This document shows positions 15,823-16,610 of a DNA stretch of 16,610 bases, one piece after another. Source of the DNA: Dictyocoela muelleri (Eukaryota; Microsporidia); NCBI GenBank assembly GCA_016256075.1, contig SDVU01000248.1, forward strand, positions 1-16,610. The letters run 5' to 3'. The notes below the pieces were generated by a model, which was not told where the DNA came from, searched no databases, and saw only the letters and a list, made by a program, of their open reading frames with translations. Position numbers and translations under genes: made by a program. The stretch's first letter is position 1, and every line of letters starts with the position of its first letter.

Positions 15823-15864
15823 AGGCCGTGTTACCGGCAGATTTTTTGGCAGGTCACACGGCCT
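15823..15864. repeat. hairpin, likely left end of Merlin-C
   Basis: AGGCCGTGTTACC (15823-15835) pairs with GGTCACACGGCCT (15852-15864) at 12 of 13 positions around a 16-base loop with GGCAG and TTTTTTGGCA. It separates the MULE-3 fragment from the Merlin-C coding trace. Merlin-A also has an inverted copy of its terminus just inside its left end, which suggests this hairpin is the left terminus of Merlin-C. The matching right end is not in the window. Confidence 0.6.
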
Positions 15865-15908
15865 TAAAGAAAAAAAATAAAATAAAAATATGCTTAATAA
15901 GGAGAGAA

Positions 15909-16139
15909 ATGTTTCTTTTCAAATTAAATAGCCACTCGGGCTTTTGTAAACACTGAATATGCTTTAATATTCTAAGGAGGAAGAGTTTAGTCAAAAAATA
16001 TATGAAGTGTACTACGTGTGGAGTTTAAATGGAAATTTTCCTTAATCAATATTATATGCTAAGCGCTTGTTTAAGATGTAACGATTTCGATTGTAGAAAA
16101 CGAAGGATATGTTTAAAAAGAATTTTCTTTATATTTCCA
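15909..16139 (+). pseudogene. Merlin-C transposase N-terminus (zinc ribbon)
   Basis: A plus-strand frame reads KKYMKCTTCGV, a TAA at 16026, then, from the ATG at 16029, MEIFLNQYYMLSACLRCNDFDCRKRR. The CxxC pair (16008, 16017) and the second Cys group (16068, 16077, 16092) form the zinc ribbon that begins ISXO2/Merlin transposases, followed by RKRR as in the family. Upstream codons from about 15909 (MFLFKLNS) may be its start. The DDE domain is absent because a foldback element begins at about 16140. The call rests on the zinc-ribbon pattern alone and is moderately sure. Confidence 0.55.
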
Positions 16140-16385
16140 TTCATAAAATATTGGATAATATCCCGTTCATTTTGCATTTTTTTGAGAGGTGAAATAAAAA
16201 ACCGAACATATGAGTATTTTAATCTGATAAATTCTTAAATGCAAGTATTTATTATTTTTAATAAGAAACGTAAACATTTTAGAATTTATCAGATTAAAAT
16301 ACTTCTGTTTTCGGTTTTTTCTCCCCCACCAAAAAAATATTCTGCAGTATGAACAGTTATAAACTGATAATCATATATTTTAACA
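16140..16385. mobile_element. foldback element 3
   Basis: The well-matched inner arms are 16196-16241 and 16275-16320 (46 bases, about five mismatches), sharing AGTATTTTAATCTGATAAATTCT. Weaker matching continues outward (TTTTTGAGAGGTG against CCCCCACC and a T run; GTTCAT against ATGAAC) to roughly 16140 and 16385. The spacer is about 33 bases. The terminal motif AAAAAACCGAA occurs again near 16445, outside the arms. It interrupts the Merlin-C fragment. Confidence 0.7.
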
Positions 16386-16500
16386 TTTCTTGATTAGTTT
16401 AGGTTCTGGTATTTTTTTTTCTAAGACGAGTGAATACTAAGAAAAAAACCGAATATGACATAAATAGTTTGTTGGTTAATTGTCACAGATAAACAAACGG
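16386..16500. other. short stretch, nothing recognised
   Basis: No coding match was found; a continuation of the Merlin-C transposase beyond the foldback was looked for and not seen. A third AAAAAAACCGAA copy of the foldback motif lies near 16445. Confidence 0.4.
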
Positions 16501-16570
16501 TAGTCCGGAAAAAAGCCTTCGACATTTTTCCGGTTTTTTTCCGGCATTTTTCCGGAAAAATGCCGGAAAT
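16501..16570. repeat. CCGG cluster with 32-bp perfect palindrome
   Basis: 16538-16569 is a perfect palindrome: TTTCCGGCATTTTT, CCGG, then AAAAATGCCGGAAA. Two further CCGG sites between A or T runs (near 16504 and 16529) precede it. The pattern resembles a terminus or tandem array of short units of the form CCGG plus an A/T run. It may be the end of an element whose rest lies outside the window. Confidence 0.8.
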
Positions 16571-16610
16571 TTTTAAAACCACATATATATATACATGTTG
16601 ACAACATAAT

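Overview
The window is a very A+T-rich (by eye about three quarters A+T or more), gene-poor eukaryotic stretch that reads as a graveyard of nested transposable elements. I find no intact host gene and no canonical tRNA or rRNA gene. The mix of Merlin (IS1016/ISXO2-like) transposases, FLYWCH- and SWIM-type MULE transposases and a Ty3/gypsy element, with compact A+T-rich DNA, would fit a large, repeat-rich microsporidian genome. That is an inference from element content; other A+T-rich eukaryotes (some arthropods, cnidarians or nematodes) are not excluded.

Layout. 1-1440: a G+C-rich palindrome joined to a tRNA-like (SINE-head-like) sequence on the minus strand, a 26-bp tandem duplication, a 15-bp minisatellite of about 23 units whose frame reads as pentapeptides, and a foldback element with ~150-bp arms. 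1917-2049 and 5551-5683: two direct copies of a ~133-bp repeat ending in a small hairpin with one compensatory base-pair change. 2550-4966: a decayed FLYWCH/MULE transposon (MULE-1) split by a 1152-bp Merlin element (Merlin-A, 3520-4671) with 25-bp inverted ends and a worn 8-bp target duplication. 5030-5500: a SINE-like unit with a tRNA-like head and a (TA)n tail. 6030-8360: a second MULE (MULE-2) with degenerate inverted repeat arrays on both sides and a (CA)n(TA)n microsatellite inside its SWIM finger.

8448-8760: a foldback with ~125-bp arms abutting an integrase-core fossil (8761-9420). 9699-10590: candidate small inverted-repeat element with imperfect flanking direct repeats. 10777-11548: a second Merlin relic (Merlin-B) that keeps its DDE residues. 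11560-15310: a broken Ty3/gypsy LTR element on the minus strand with two ~237-bp LTRs that differ by roughly 9% by eye. 15311-15822: a third MULE fragment, cut by the 5' end of a third Merlin relic (Merlin-C, hairpin at 15823-15864 and zinc ribbon at 15909-16139), itself cut by a third foldback (16140-16385). The window ends with a 32-bp perfect palindrome.

None of these parts looks able to work on its own. The value of the window is its insertion history (foldback and Merlin elements into MULEs and retroelements), the unusual ends of the Merlin elements, and a few unexplained structured repeats.
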